Counted from the first letter of the stretch, positions 44,165 through 56,880 are shown. The stretch is 64,000 nt of DNA from Aedes albopictus (GCF_035046485.1 NC_085136.1:298569080-298633079), one strand, 5' to 3'. The notes: generated by a model not told the origin, from the letters alone. Program-made: numbers and translations.

Positions 44165-47100
44165 ACAGAGACTCCTCCAAGAATTTGTGAATGAATTCCT
44201 CCAGGAACTCCCCCAAAAGTTCTTCCAGGAGATCCTCCCGAAACTCCTCCAAGATGCTTCCAGGGATTTCTTCCAGGAATTCCTCCAGAAAATCCTAGAA
44301 GAATTTTCGCGGAACTAAATATTCCTGGAATTATTCCAGGAAATCCTTCTCGGGTTCCTCCAAGAGTTTCTCGATGTTTTTTTTCCAGGAATTTCTTCAG
44401 GAATTCCTCCGGCGATTCATAAATGATTTTCTTAAGAAATTCCTCAAAAAAATCCTCCAGAAATTCCTCCAGGCATTGCTTCAGAAATTCCTCTAGGATT
44501 TACTTCAGACATTTCCCCAATAATTTCTCCAGGAAGCCTCATATATTTCTTTAGAAATTCCCTAAATAATTTCTCCAGGAATTTCTCTAGTAAATATTCC
44601 AAGAATACCTTCAGATATGCCTCCTGAGATCTCTTCTAGGAAAAATCTGTTAGGAATGTCTGCCAGAATTCCTCCGATTTTTTCTTCCAGAGATTCCTCT
44701 AGGAATTGCTACATGGATTTCTCCAGAAAATCCTAAAGGAATGTCTCCCGGAACTCTTGCAGGAATTCCTCGAAGAATTTTGCGAGAAATTTCTCCAAGG
44801 TATCCTCCAAAAATTCCTCCAGAAATTTCTCCAGGAATTTTCCAGGAATTTCTTTACAAATTCCTCCAGGTATTCCTTCAGAATTTCCTCGAGGAGTTCC
44901 TTCAGATATTCCTCCAGAAATTCCTCCATGATGTCTCCAGGGATTTCTTCCAGGAGTTCCTCCACGGATTCCTCCAAAAAATCCTAAAAGACTTTCTCCC
45001 GGAACTCTTCCTGGAATTCCTCCAGGAATTCATCCACGAATTCCTCCAGGAATTTCTCCGGGTTTTTGTTTTAGGATTTTTTCAGGATTTTCCAGGGACT
45101 CATTGATGAATGCCTCCAGAAAATCCACAAAAAAAATCAAAAAAATGTTCCTGAAATTCCTCCAGAAGTTTCTTCAGAGATTCCTCGTGAAATCTCTTCT
45201 AAAACAATCTTTTAGGAATGTCTACCAGAATTCCTCCAACATTTCCTTCACGGATTCCTTCAGGAATATCTCCAGGATTTTTTCCGAGAATTTATTCAGG
45301 AATTTCTCCAGGGATTCAATAATGAATTTCTTCACAAATTCCTCCAGGTATTTCTTCAGAAATCCCTCGAGGAGTTCCTTCAGACATTCCTCCAGAAATT
45401 TCTCTAGGAAGCCTCATATATTTCTCCAGAAATTCCTCAAATAATTCCTCCAGGAATTCTTTCAGTGAATACTTCAGGAATTCCTCCAGAGATTCCTCCT
45501 GAAATTTCTTCTGAAAAAAATATTTTAGGAATGTCTGCCATTCATCCAGAACTTCCATCAGGAATTCCTCCAGAAATACCTCGAGGAGTTCCTTAAGACA
45601 TTCCTCCAGAAATTTTTCCATGAAGCCTCATATATTTCTTCAGAAATTCCTCAAATAATTCCTTCAGGAATACCTCCAGTAAAATCTTCGAGGGTTCCTA
45701 CAGAGATTCCTCCTGAAATTACTTCTTGAAAAAATCTATTAGGAATGTCTGCCAGAGTTCTTCCAATATTTCTTCCAGAGATTCCTCTAGGAATGGCTCC
45801 ACGGATTCCTCCAGAAAATCCTAAAGGAATTTCTCACGGAACTCTAACAGGAGTTCCTCCTAGAATTCCTCGAAAAATTCCTCAATGGATTCTTCCAGGA
45901 AATTCTCAATGAATTTGTTCAGGAATTCCTCTATGCATTCATCCATGAATTTCTCCAGAAGTTCCTTAAAAATTCCTCCAGTAATTCCTTCAGAAATTCC
46001 ATCAGAAATTTTTCGAGTAAGAACATCTGAAATTCCACCAGGAATTTCTCCAGAAATACCTCTAGGAATTCATTCAGGGATTCTTCCAAAAAATCTTCTA
46101 GAAATTTCTACCACAATTCTTCTAGAGAATCCTAAAGGAATGTCTCCGGAATTCTTCCAATAATTCCTCCAGGAACTCTGCGAGGAATTCCTTTAGAAAT
46201 TTCTCCAGTACTTTTTCCAGGATTTTCTTCAGGTAGTCCTCCAGGCATTCAGTAATAATTTTTTTTTTCAGAAATTCATTGAAAGAAATCCTCCACAAAT
46301 TCCTTCAGAAATTCCTCGAGGAGTTCCTTCAGACATTCCTCAAGAAATTTCTCTAGAATAACCTCCAGGAATTCCTCCAGAGAATGTCTGCCAGAATTTC
46401 TCCAATATTTTCTCTAGAGATTCCTCCAGAAATTGCTCCACGGATTCCTATAAAAAATCCTAAAGGAATTCGTCCCGGAACTCTTCCAGGAATTCCTCCT
46501 AGAATTCCTCAAGAAATTCCTCCAGGGGTTCCTTCATGGATTCCTCCAGGAAATTCTCACGGAATGTCTTCAGAAATTCTTTCACGAATTCCTCCGGGGT
46601 TGTCTCCCGGAACTCTTCCTAGAATTTCTCCAGGGATACCTCCATGGATTCTTCCAGGAATTTCTCCAGGATTATTTTCAGGATTTCCTTCAGAAATTCC
46701 TCCACGGGTTGCTCCAGAAAACCATAACGGAATTTCTCCCGGAACATTTCCGGGGTTTCCTTCAGGGATTCATCCATGAGTTTCTTCAGAAATTCCTAAA
46801 AATGAACCTTCAAAAATTCCTCGAGTAGTTCCTCCAGACGTTTCTCCAGGAGATTACACAAAAATAAGAATTAAAAAAAATCCTCCAAGAAGCCTTAAGT
46901 ATTTGTCAAGAAATTCCTTAAAGAACTCCTCCAGGAATTTCTCTGGTTATTCCCCCAAGAATTCATCAATGAGTTCCTCCAAAAAAGTCTTCAGGAATTT
47001 CTCCAGGAATTCCTTCAGGAAGCCTAAAATATTTCTCCAAAAATACCTCAAAGAATTCTTTCGGGATTTCCTCCAGGAATTTCTCCATTAATTCCTCCAA

Positions 47101-48570
47101 AATTTCCATCAGAAATTCCTTCTGAAATACCTCCAGGAATTTCTACAGGGATTCCTCCAGGAACTTCTGCAGGGATTCCTCAAGGACTTCCTCCTCGAAT
47201 TTCTCCAGAAAATCCTAATGAAATGTCTCCCGGAACTCTTCCAGGAATTCCTCGAGAAATTCCTCCAGGGATTCCACCATGGATTTCTATAGGAATTTTT
47301 CAGGATTTTTTTTTCTGCAATTTCTCCTGGAATTTCTGCAGAAATTTCTCCTGGGATAACTCTGGGAATTCCTCCAAGAACTTTTCCACGGATTTCTCCA
47401 GAAAAAAATCTCCCAGAACTCTTCCAGAAGTTCCTCTAGGAATTCCTCGAGAATTTTTTCCAGGAATTTCTCCATGGATTCCGCCAGGAATTTATGCAGA
47501 AATTTCTCCAGGAATGCCTCCAGGGATTAATCAATGAATTTCTTCAAATATTCCTCAAAAATCCCTCCAGAAGTTCCTTCAGGATTCCTTGCAGAAATTC
47601 CTCCAGGTTTTTGTTTCAGAAATTCCTCGATGATTTCCTTCAATAATTCTTTCAGAAAGCCAAACATATTTTACTATGAATTTCTCAAAGAATTATTCCA
47701 GGAATTCCTCCAGAAATTCTTCAAGGAATTCTTGTGCATTTTTTGAGGAATTTCTCCAGAAAAACCTCTAGGAAATTCAAGAGGGTTTCTTCTAGGGATT
47801 TCTCCTGAAATTCTACTAGGAATTACTCCATGGACTTATCCTGGCGATCCTCCAGAAATTCCTCCAAGGATTAATTCTGGGCTGCAAAACGGTGAGTCGA
47901 TAATAGAGCGTTCTTCCAGCGATTCCTCCATGGATTCTTCCAGAAATTTCTCTAGTACTTCTTCACGGATTTCTCCTGAAATTTCTCCAGGGATTTATCC
48001 TGGAATTCCTTTATGGATTCCTTCTAGGGTTACAGCATGGATTTCTCCAGGAATTTTCCAAAGTTTTCTCCAGGATTTCCAAGGATTTGTTTAGTAATGC
48101 CTCCAGGGATTCCTCCAAGTATTCCTCCTGAACATCCTCCAGGAATTCTTTCTGGAATGCCTCCTCAGGTTGTTCCAGAAATTCTTCCAAGAAGTCCTCT
48201 AGAAATTCCTCCATGAATTTCTTCAAGGACTCCTCCAGAAATTCTTCCAACGGTTCTTTTAAGAATGCCTCCAGGGATTCCTCCACAAATTCCTTCTGAG
48301 TTTTCTCTTTAAATTCTCCCAGGTATTCCGCTTCGGATTCCTCCATAGATTATTCCAGGTATTCCTGCAAGGATTCGTCAATGATTCCCTCGAGTAATTC
48401 TTCCAGAAATTCATGCAGAAATTCTTCCAAAAACTCCTTCATGCATTATTTCCAGCAATTCATCCAGGAGTTCCTCCAGGAATTATTTCATGGATTCCTC
48501 CACGGATACCTTCTGCTATTTCTCCAGGGATTTATCCTGTAATTCCTTCATGGATTCCTTCAGGAATTCC
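44165..48570. repeat. 4.4-kb degenerate 12-bp minisatellite (AATTCCTCCAGG)
   Basis: Hundreds of variants of the 12-nt unit AATTCCTCCAGG (also AATTTCTCCAGG) run without interruption. A higher-order layer exists: AAAATCCTAAAGGAATGTCT followed by CCCGGAACTCTTCC recurs near 44730, 44975, 45815, 46120, 46455, 46725 and 47210; GGAATGTCTGCCAGAATT recurs near 44650, 45210, 45530, 45745 and, as a shorter variant, 46384; AGCCTCATATATTTC recurs near 44535, 45412 and 45626, with a more diverged form near 47013. Reading through the 12-mer gives endless FLEEFLEE or SPGIPPGI peptides, which are not genes. Confidence 0.92.
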
Positions 48571-50640
48571 AGGCATTCAAAGATGGTGCATGATGTCAGT
48601 ATGATGCATTCGAGTTGACATGGTACATGAAATGCTATTTTGATGTACGAAACTTTATACGATAATAATGGTGCAATAGATGCCTAGATGATATAATGAA
48701 CGCCACGATTACGTTTGAAAAGCTTTAGTAATGCATAAAGTTCAACGATGGGGCATGATTTCGCAATTAGACACATATTTGATTCAAAGATGGTGTATAG
48801 GTGATTCTGTGAACATCATGGTGGTGCATGGAATGCAAATAAGCTGCATGATGTCTCAGTATGGTGCATTTGTTTCACCATGATTTTGTTATTCACGCTA
48901 AAACCGCTCAGCACTTAAAATATGTAAGGCCTACTCATAAGTACATAATTTCCAGACTATACAAAAAAGTGTACAATTTTTTTTGCGCATTTCACGATTT
49001 TGCGGACGCAGGAGCTAATTTTGTGAATGTGTAAGTGTTACACATTTTTGGTGTTGTCTGGAAATTATGCACTTTATTGCTAAGTGGTCTTAGCGTGTAC
49101 TCAACAAGTTTCATATTACGGTGCACTTGCAATTCGTGTAATGGCGCAGGAAGCTCAATGTGGCACAGAAATCAACATGATCCAGGTACATGGGAAGCTA
49201 TTTTGTATGTGAAATACCAAAATGGTGCATCAAATTTAAATGTAAACCACATCATAATGGTTCATAAGATGCCTACATAATATAGTGAATGCCAAAATGG
49301 TGCATGGAAAGCTTTGAAGAAGGCGCATGATGCTAGGTGATGCCCAACATAATGGTGCATCAGATGCCTAGATGATATAATTAACTCTGAAATGGTGCTT
49401 GGGATGCTCTGATGCTGCTTGAAATTTAATTATGGTACATATCAGTATGATGCATTAGATTCCTAGTTGACTAAATGACAGTGCATGGGATCTGTATAAT
49501 GCGTGGATACCTAGATAATTCTGTGGACGATTTGAAGAAGGTGCATGATGTTAGTGTGCTGTATTAGTTGTCGCCGTTATTCAGTAATTCTCAATATTTT
49601 GTATGGCTAGGTGCACGAATTGCAAAAATGGTGCTTGGAATTCAATGTAATGCCAAAGTCACCATGGTTCACGTATATGGAATACAATTTTGGAATACGA
49701 TATACCAAAATGGTGCATGTTATTCGAATATGGTGCTGTCATCACTAATTAGTTAAAAGATGGTGCGTTAGATCAGCATGGATGCCTAGATGATTCTGAG
49801 AACATCATGGTTGTGCATGGGATATTAAGAAATCGTATGTGTCAGTGGTGCAGTAGTTGCCACCATTGCATTGATTCTCAACATTGCGTGATTAGATTCA
49901 AGGTGCAAGAATTGCAAAAATGGTGCATAGAACTCAATGTGGTGAGGAAGTCAACATGGATCAGGTACATGGAATACAATTTGGTATACGATATGGCAAA
50001 ATGGAGCGTATGAAATTCAAATGTGAATTTAATGCTTAGATGTTTCTGTGAACATCATGGTGGTGCATGGAATGCAAACGAGCTGCATGATGCCTGTATG
50101 GTGCATTAGTATTACCATGATCCTGTTATACTAATATTCCATATGTAGGTGCACGAATTACAAAAATGGCGCAGGAAATTCAATGTGGACCACATCATAA
50201 TGGTGCATAAGATGCCTAGATAATATAGTGAAGGCCAAACGGTGTATGGAAAGGTTTGAAGAAGGTGCATGATGTTAGTGTGCTACATTAGTCGTTACCG
50301 TTATTCAGTGATACTCGATATTTTGTATGGCTAGGTGCATGAATTGCAAAAATGGTGCTTAGAATTGAATGTGGTGCCGAAGTCACTATGGTTCACGTAC
50401 ATGGAATTAAGTTTTGGAATACAAAATGACAAAATTGTGCATGTTGTTCAAATGTGATGCTGACATCACTTATTGAAATTCATCACCTGTAAAATTCAAA
50501 TGTGAACTGAATTCTTAGGTGATATATGAGATGCTCAGATGGTGCATGCAACTTGAAGAAACTGCATGATGTCAGTATAGTGCATTTAATGGCAGTATAA
50601 TTCAATTACTCTCAATATGGTGCATGAGATGCTATTAACC
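48571..50640. repeat. degenerate ATGGTGCATGATG-type tandem array, ~2 kb
   Basis: ATGGTGCAT and GATGCCTAGATGAT words recur roughly every 20-60 bases. Longer blocks recur too: GAACATCATGGTGGTGCATGG near 48820 and 50050 (a variant at 49800), GCATAAGATGCCTA with TATAGTGAA near 49265 and 50205, and GCATGATGTTAGTGTGCT near 49545 and 50265. This points to segmental amplification at ~0.7-1.25 kb over an older short-period array. Confidence 0.85.
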
Positions 50641-50684
50641 CTGAAGGAGTCGCATATTTCGACGTTCGCGCCGTATTTCTTATA

Positions 50685-50765
50685 TGTATTTTTTTTTTTT
50701 TTCTAAAAAGGTGGGGGGCAAGTGCTCCCCTGGACCCCCCCCCCCTCCCCCCCCCTGTGCACGCT
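50685..50765. repeat. T-run and C-rich low-complexity tract
   Basis: A T-run (about 50689-50701) and then a C-rich tract (about 50727-50755) end at TGTGCACGCTAGTG. A related GCGCACTAGCGTGCGC with a G-run occurs at 43492-43530, suggesting a shared repeat family end. Confidence 0.6.
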
Positions 50766-51030
50766 AGTGAACTTACGGTGAATATCGATAGCTCATGTAC
50801 ATCCACGACACAACCGGTAAAATTCCCTCTCATTTTCCCGCTAACAAATTTGCATTGTAACGCACCGCGCCGGCTTACCGGCCGGTTCTCCCACCCGATC
50901 GGGTGTTCTTTACTAGCAAAATTGCGTCGATAATTAAATCATCATGAACATGCCGCGTTCCGTTGCAGTAGTACCTAGTAGTAGTTGTTGTTGTTCTAGC
51001 TGACATGGAGAGTACTCCAACAACCCGTTA

Positions 51031-51200
51031 TGGGGCTGTCCATAAACCACGTGGTCATGAGGGGGGGGGGGGTTCAGCCAATGACCATTTTGTATGGACA
51101 AATAAAAAATTTTGTATGGACCAATGACCACGCGGGGGGGGGGGGGGGGGGGGTTGAAAAGTCTCAAAAAAAAATGACCACGTGGTTTATGGACAGCCCC
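51031..51200. mobile_element. Harbinger-like MITE (~170 bp), TTA target duplication
   Basis: GGGGCTGTCCATAAACCACG at the left is repeated in inverted form at 51181-51200, with TTA at 51028-51030 and 51201-51203. The interior holds G-runs of 12 or more bases. It is a sister family of the MITE at 36680-36845: same end GGGGCTGTCCAT, different subterminal sequence. Confidence 0.82.
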
Positions 51201-51203
51201 TTA

Positions 51204-52190
51204 TGACCACCCTCACTGGTCGGTCTGTACGATACAATGTTGCACCCCGGACGACAAACGACAACAAACAGTGGCTGTTGATTGAGTGCAGATGCGGATC
51301 TCCTCCTCTGTCACTTGAAACCATTCGATTTTCTAGGAGCAGTACCAAGTGCTGATTGATCCCCCTTCCGCGCTGCTACCCACTTGGACTATCGTAGCGT
51401 GGCGTATCCACCCTCGACGTACCGGTCGCGCGCCGGTTAGGCCTGGCGGTCTGCTGAGTGTGGTTCCATATTTCCATTATTTAAAGCTAAGTAAGTTAAT
51501 AATAATTAGCAAATGATAGATTTTACCTTATTTGCATACTGGTCGCATATGAACCGGGTGCCGTGTGTAAGTGATAGCTTTGATGGATATTTTTAGCCAT
51601 TCATCAATTTATCTAGTCATGTAGAGCTTTTCACAGTTACAAAAATCTCTAAAATCAGTCAAAAGCTGGAATGTGGAACCTCCCCAATCAAGACAAGAGT
51701 TGATGCATTTTGCCGTTCCGGATAGTTCAGTTTTTCCTGGTTGTCAAATGAGACTCTACGTAGTTTATGGATAGCGCCTAAGATACATTGAAGGAAGGTA
51801 GACCGTGTTCTTTTGTATGACTCGGATACCCATAAGTTTGCCCGGTGGAACTACCTGTTTCAAACCATTTGCAAATAATTCATAATTACGCCCAAGGGAA
51901 TCAGTGTTGGTTCCGACGCAAGTCAGAGAATGACATACACTGACTGACTGGACGAACCGTGATTGACAGTGTCTAGAAATGGTGAAAGTGTGGGCATTAT
52001 TGTAGAGTTTTTGCTATAAATATATTTCACGCTAGATTATCTAATATGTAACTGTAATTGAATAATTGATATGTTACTGCAATAACCGTCAACATGCAGT
52101 TTTTCACCGTTGCACTTCACAATGTTTGCAGGTGTACAGGTTGCAGGTTGAAAAGTAGACGCGTACTTTGTTGCGAATTGGAAAAGTTGG
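51204..52190. other. unique region, no gene recognised
   Basis: Mixed-composition sequence free of recognised repeats. No open frame with a known domain. Confidence 0.35.
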
Positions 52191-52194
52191 GTGC

Positions 52195-52340
52195 AACTGG
52201 ATAACGCAAAGCTCTATGCCCAAGGAAGCCTAGTACATTTCTTGTACGAACAGTTCCTGGAACAAATGAGAATCGAACCCGTAACCCGCAGCATGGTCTT
52301 GCTGAATACCCACGCCTTTACACCCGTTGCTATAGGGGCC
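52195..52340 (-). mobile_element. Feilai-like SINE, 5' half
   Basis: On the - strand the head GGCCCCTATAGCAACGGGTG is followed by GGGTATTCAGCAAGACCATG, the B box GGTTCGATTCT and CTTGGGCATAGAG. It ends before the 3' half, so it is a partial copy. Confidence 0.8.
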
Positions 52341-52349
52341 TCATAAAGC

Positions 52350-53585
52350 GGATATTATATCCAATCAATGGAATACAGTCTCGAAAAGCCAGTTTGCGTG
52401 AAGCCAAATCGTTTAACATATCTAACATTTCAAATTTATTTAAATTATATAACCAATCAATCCAATCGGAAGCGTTCTCTCTAATTTATTCAAAATGCTG
52501 AATTTATTTCACCCAGAAAATTATAGTTTTTCAATTCTCGCAGCTATTTTTCTACAAAAATCGCTACTTGCTCTGCTGCAGATGATGCGTTCTTGATACC
52601 CGATGGATAACTGCAATTTGGCTGTCTTGGAATCAAACTTCTGTGAAACCCACGTCTCTATATCCATTCCACATGATTGCATTCATCGGAAACCATATCC
52701 GAACAATAATGCATATGCGCCAATTTTGCAGACCACTTCTGCAGCAGCTTTCCTCCGTCTCATTTAATTGCCACGTTTCCTTTGTATTCGGATGTCAAGA
52801 AAGCAAAAAAAAGTTCTCTGTCAAGGTTGGCATTTGTTCCCACTGCATGTTACTGTTTCGATCCCGATCGATTCATCCAGAAACCCGCCTCACGCTCAAT
52901 GGCCCTTTTCCTAATCTTATGTTCAAGATTGACCGTCAATCAACAGTGACTGACCAGTCAGTCGCCGCCACCCGTTTTGAAGATCGGGACAGGCTGTCAT
53001 CACAAATTTGAGACTTTATTACAGCGCTGCAGCGCCAGCATCGGCCGACAAAGGCCAACAAGAGTCACTCCACGCATTGGAAGGACCTTCTTTTGTTGGT
53101 TTTATTACCCACCGCACACCCTCCGTGTGTCTGTTTAGTGTCTAGTCATAGCGTAGCGTGCGGAAAGGAAGCTGTAAGCGATCACGACTTCGAAGACCAG
53201 CTGCCTCGGAGGAGTCATGTAAACAACTGTCACCGTTAGGTTTATGTCGTCGTCGTACCCGTCGTCGCCGTCGTCATCCCAGTTTGCAACCAGGAAATGC
53301 ATATTTTTCTCACACATCTGGTCACACACAGTAGTTCAGGTCAATCCGCAGGACAAGCTGTAGACAGTGGCACTCCTGTGCTGGATTGCACTTGCTTTTC
53401 TGGAGTGCACTGTTACTCATTGATTTATCAATTGCTCGTTGCAAATGGGATCTGATTGTGTCTTCGGTATTAGTACTCCTTGGTATGTTTAATTGCGTCA
53501 TGGAACTCTCTGTTTAGGGTAAGATGGGGTAAAATTCTTTTTTTTTTTTTATTTCAACGTATTCCGGTAACAGAAACTAAACAGT
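52350..53585. other. unique region, no gene recognised
   Basis: The 122-residue + frame at 52643-53011 has no recognisable domain or good start context. 52900-53340 is more GC-rich. This could hold regulatory sequence or an exon of an unseen gene. Confidence 0.35.
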
Positions 53586-53596
53586 ATTTGTTGATA

Positions 53597-54189
53597 CTAA
53601 ACAGCCAAGCTATCTGAAAAGAAGTATATTACTTTACCTATTAATACGTGATGCTGAAGTGTCGATTGCACTCCGCACATAAGAGCAAAGATTTCGGCCT
53701 GAAAAACGGTGCAGTGTCTGCCAAGTGAATAAGACTGATACAGCCTTAGCTCACGAGAATAAACACCAGCACCTGCTCGACCTTCGAGAAGGGAGCCATC
53801 AGTGTAATATACGATGCCGTCTGAAATACTTCTTTCCAGATAACCAGATGTCCACTCTTCCCGGGAAGGGAATTTCGTGGAAAACGTCCTATATGGGAAA
53901 TTACAAGCAATTGTAAGATCACTTGGAGCAAGGACAATTTTGTCCCAATTCACCAAAAGTGGAAACAACGAGGTGTATGTTGATGTGTGGTTCACAGGAG
54001 TTTCCTCTAGTAGACCGAGTACCCGTAGACGGTAAGTGCAAGAAAGTGCTTCTTGTTTGAGATGAATGTGTAGTGAGCAACGTCAAAGAGAACTTCGAGC
54101 GCTGCCGTGGGAGTTGAAGAGAACGCTCCAGACATCGCCATTAAGCACATCCTTTGGAGATGGCCTAACTTAGATTGGATCGTTCTCAT
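53597..54189 (-). pseudogene. LOA-like LINE copy 2: C-terminal RT linker and partial RNase H
   Basis: TIQSKLGHLQRMCLMAMSGA and TSLFPLLVNWDKIVLAPSDL lead into RNase H (YYTDGSLLEGRAGAGVYS, FQAEIFALMCG), which ends at FFSDSLAV. The frame shifts once between 53995 and 54007. The last third of RNase H and the Cys/His motif are absent. Confidence 0.85.
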
Positions 54190-54449
54190 TTCACCTTTTT
54201 GTCACCGCACAAGACATCCATAGGCCAAAATTGACCGAACAACAGTTGTGTAAATCCATTTGATATACTTGGGTTTAGACCCCAAGTAGTACCAAAGATT
54301 CGCCGGCATTGCCCGAAGGCCATACAAGCTTTCTTGATTCTGAACTCAATATGAGTATCCAGGAAAGCTTGGAATCAAAAATGACTCTAACGTACTTCAC
54401 CTGTTCAGTCACATCGATTTCAGAATCAAAGAGACGCAAAGGTCGAACG

Positions 54450-54700
54450 CGAATTTACACGTCATGTAAACTTCATTTTTGTCATGTAAACTTAGTGTTA
54501 TGATGGTTCACATGATATAACATGTAAATTTGTGTTATATGTCATGTAAGCTCTCAGAGTCATGCTGAATTACATGTCATATAATGGAAGTTTACATGTT
54601 ATTTCCTAAAGTTTACATGATATGTCATGTAAACTTCTGTGATACCCCACGCTCCAATTATATGCACCATATGTCACAGAATTTTACACTCTTTTTTCGA
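54450..54700. repeat. CATGTAAAC inverted-repeat filler inside LINE copy 2
   Basis: GTCATGTAAACTT and AAGTTTACATGA words occur in both orientations (for example GTTTACATGATATGTCATGT), forming nested hairpins. The block replaces about 130 bases of the LINE relative to the + copy. It is probably a MITE or a repeat captured at a deletion. Confidence 0.65.
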
Positions 54701-54701
54701 T

Positions 54702-55172
54702 CTATGTACCAACTAACAATGTTAAGTAGTCATCGGCAAAACCATCAGTAGGAAAACCGCTATTATTGAGTTGCCTCAATAGCGTATCTGCTCCCCCTTG
54801 GGGGCATCCATAAACACTCAATTTCCTAATCCTTGCTAGACGCAATGTCGAGAAGAGATATCGGTTTTTGAGCATTTGATGAATCCAATTGGAAATCATT
54901 GGAGATATACCATGACTTCGTGCAGCTTCCAATATGGCATCGAAAGGCACATTGTCAAAGGCATCCTCGATATCTAAGAAAACATCCAAACAAGATTGCT
55001 TTTGAGTGGATGCTTTCTCGATATCGTAAACAACCTTGTGTAGAAGATTCACAGTGGACTTACCAGGTTGGTAGGCATGTTGATTCACATGAAGATGCAC
55101 GTTGGCCAGATGAACATCACGGATGTGATGATCCACAATGCGTTCTAAGCATTTCAGAAGAAAAGAGGTCAA
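54702..55172 (-). pseudogene. LOA-like LINE copy 2: RT core
   Basis: TSFLLKCLERIVDHHI through FLDIEDAFDNVPF to GCPQGGADTLLRQLNNSG and FADDYLTLLVG. It matches the + copy but lacks the short stretch after QGG (VLSPLLWNLVA), an in-frame deletion in a core RT motif. Upstream RT fingers continue in a different frame at 55323-55538. Confidence 0.88.
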
Positions 55173-55322
55173 ACTGATAGGTCTGAAACTCTTTGCTTAT
55201 TCATACGACGTATGATCCAGTTTCGAAATGAACTTCACAGTAATATTCCGCCAAGATTTGGGAATACATCCTGTAGCAAAACTGCAAACAAGTATTTTTG
55301 TTTCAAATCATGTTTGAAATAA

Positions 55323-55818
55323 TCAAATCCCTTCTGAAGCAAAATAGGATAAATCTGCTCCAGAATATTTGAAAGGAGCAAAGCTATTAAGTGCCCACTC
55401 AATCGATTCGATAGTTAAGATGCTCCGAGCCGAGGCCAGGGAATCATATGTAACTATAAGAAAAGACATCAGGTTCATCCGAAGATGTAATATCCACACA
55501 TCCGGGGAAGTGTGTGCTGAATAAGCATTCCATAACATTCTCTTCAGAGGAAGTCAGATCGCCATTTGGCAAACGAAGTTCGTTCACTCGGAAATGCTTA
55601 GATTTGGCAAGGATTTTGTTCAACCGACTGACTTCACTCAAACTGGAAACATTTGTACAAAAGTTTTTCCAGCCGGATCGTTCATCAGACCAGAGAGCTT
55701 TCCTGTAGGCCTTGCAAGCCGACCTGAAAGCCTCTGAACCAGCCGAACGTCGTCTGTTCCAACTGTTTCTACATTGTTTCCTGAGTTTCACCAGATCAGA
55801 GGGCATATGCTGGTTCAA
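55323..55818 (-). pseudogene. LOA-like LINE copy 2: linker between endonuclease and RT
   Basis: SDLVKLRKQCRNSWNRRRSA, then NKILAKSKHFRVNELRLPNG, then (after a frame change) SILTIESIEWALNSFAPFK. It corresponds to 30247-30720 of the + copy. Confidence 0.85.
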
Positions 55819-55891
55819 AAGCTTCCATGATAAAGGTCATTATAGTATCAACGACATCATCTAAATCACTTGGAGTGTCAATGGATGGTGA

Positions 55892-56880
55892 TTATCCATG
55901 AAATTTGGCCGCAACCAAATCAGTAAAAAGATTCCAGTTTGTTAACCGAGGATACCTGAAACACAATGCTTGCGAAGTAACATTTAAATGTTCAAAAAAG
56001 ATGTAGCGATGATCAGATAAAGATCCTTCATCTGACACATGCCAATTGGTCAGCTCGTGACTAATTCTACTGGAGCAAAGCGTTATATCTAACACTTCTT
56101 CTCTAGCAGATACCATGAAGGTTGGACGGTTGCCTATGTTTAGTAATGCAAGATCTGTACTACTTAAGTACTCCATCAAACTGGAGCATCTCAAGTTAAG
56201 CATAAGCATCTCTCTCTCTCTCTTCTTGGCGTAACGTCCTAATTTGGGACAAAGCCTGCTTCTCAGCTTAGTGTTCTATGAGCACTTCCACAGTTATTAA
56301 CTGAGAGCTTCCTCTGCCAATGACCATTTTGCATGCGTATATCGTGTGGCAGGCACGAAGATACTCTATGCCCAAGGAAGTCAAGGAAATTTCCTTTACG
56401 AAAAGATCCTGGACCAACCGGGAATCGAACCCGTCACCCTCAGCATGGTCATGCTGAATACCCGTGCGTTTGCCGCCTCGGCTATATGGGCCCCGATTAA
56501 GCATAAGCATAAGCATCACTGTCAACAATTAGCGGAAGGCCTTTTGAAGTGCAGTATGCGATGACTTGTTTGAAAGCATTCGTAGGGGATGGTTCATCAT
56601 GCGGCAAATACACCGAAAAATAGACGTATTTCCTGTTGAGATTTCAACGGATACATCAATTGTGATAGCACATACATCTCTAGTCGTTAGTTCAGAGATG
56701 AGTGTAGCAACTATTGCGTTGTTGACAAGCACATAGGCTCGAGGCATGATACGCTAGATTGCCTTTTCATGTTTTCTGAAAGTAGCAAACACCGGGTTCA
56801 CCAGGTTTCCTAGATAGAAATTCCCCTTACGAAAGTATGGTTCTTGTACTAAGGCCACTTGGGCTGTACCATTTTACATA
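55892..56880 (-). pseudogene. LOA-like LINE copy 2: endonuclease, split by a SINE
   Basis: The N-terminal half (56529-56880, PRAYVLVNNAIVATLISELT) and C-terminal half (55892-56209, TFMVSAREEVLDITLC, SDHRYIFFEH) are separated by the SINE at 56211-56495. A piece of the endonuclease around the GSDANAHH region is missing at the insertion. Confidence 0.85.
56211..56495 (-). mobile_element. complete Feilai-like tRNA SINE (~280 bp)
   Basis: On the - strand: head GGGGCCCATATAGCCGAGGC, then GGGTATTCAGCATGACCATG, B box GGTTCGATTCC, then a body ending GGACGTTACGCC near 56226 and a (AG)n-type tail. TTAAGCATAAGCAT occurs on both sides (56196-56209 and 56497-56510) as a likely target duplication. It is the reference copy for the fragments at 19913, 20275/22668, 24195, 52195 and 62768. 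Confidence 0.88.

Noticed and set aside
44699..48346. Glu/Leu-rich coiled-coil-like and Pro/Gly-rich proteins
   Set aside because: All are translations of the 12-bp minisatellite in different frames.
52643..53011. 122-codon + strand frame as a gene
   Set aside because: No domain, no promoter, splice or codon-bias support. Length is within chance for this composition.
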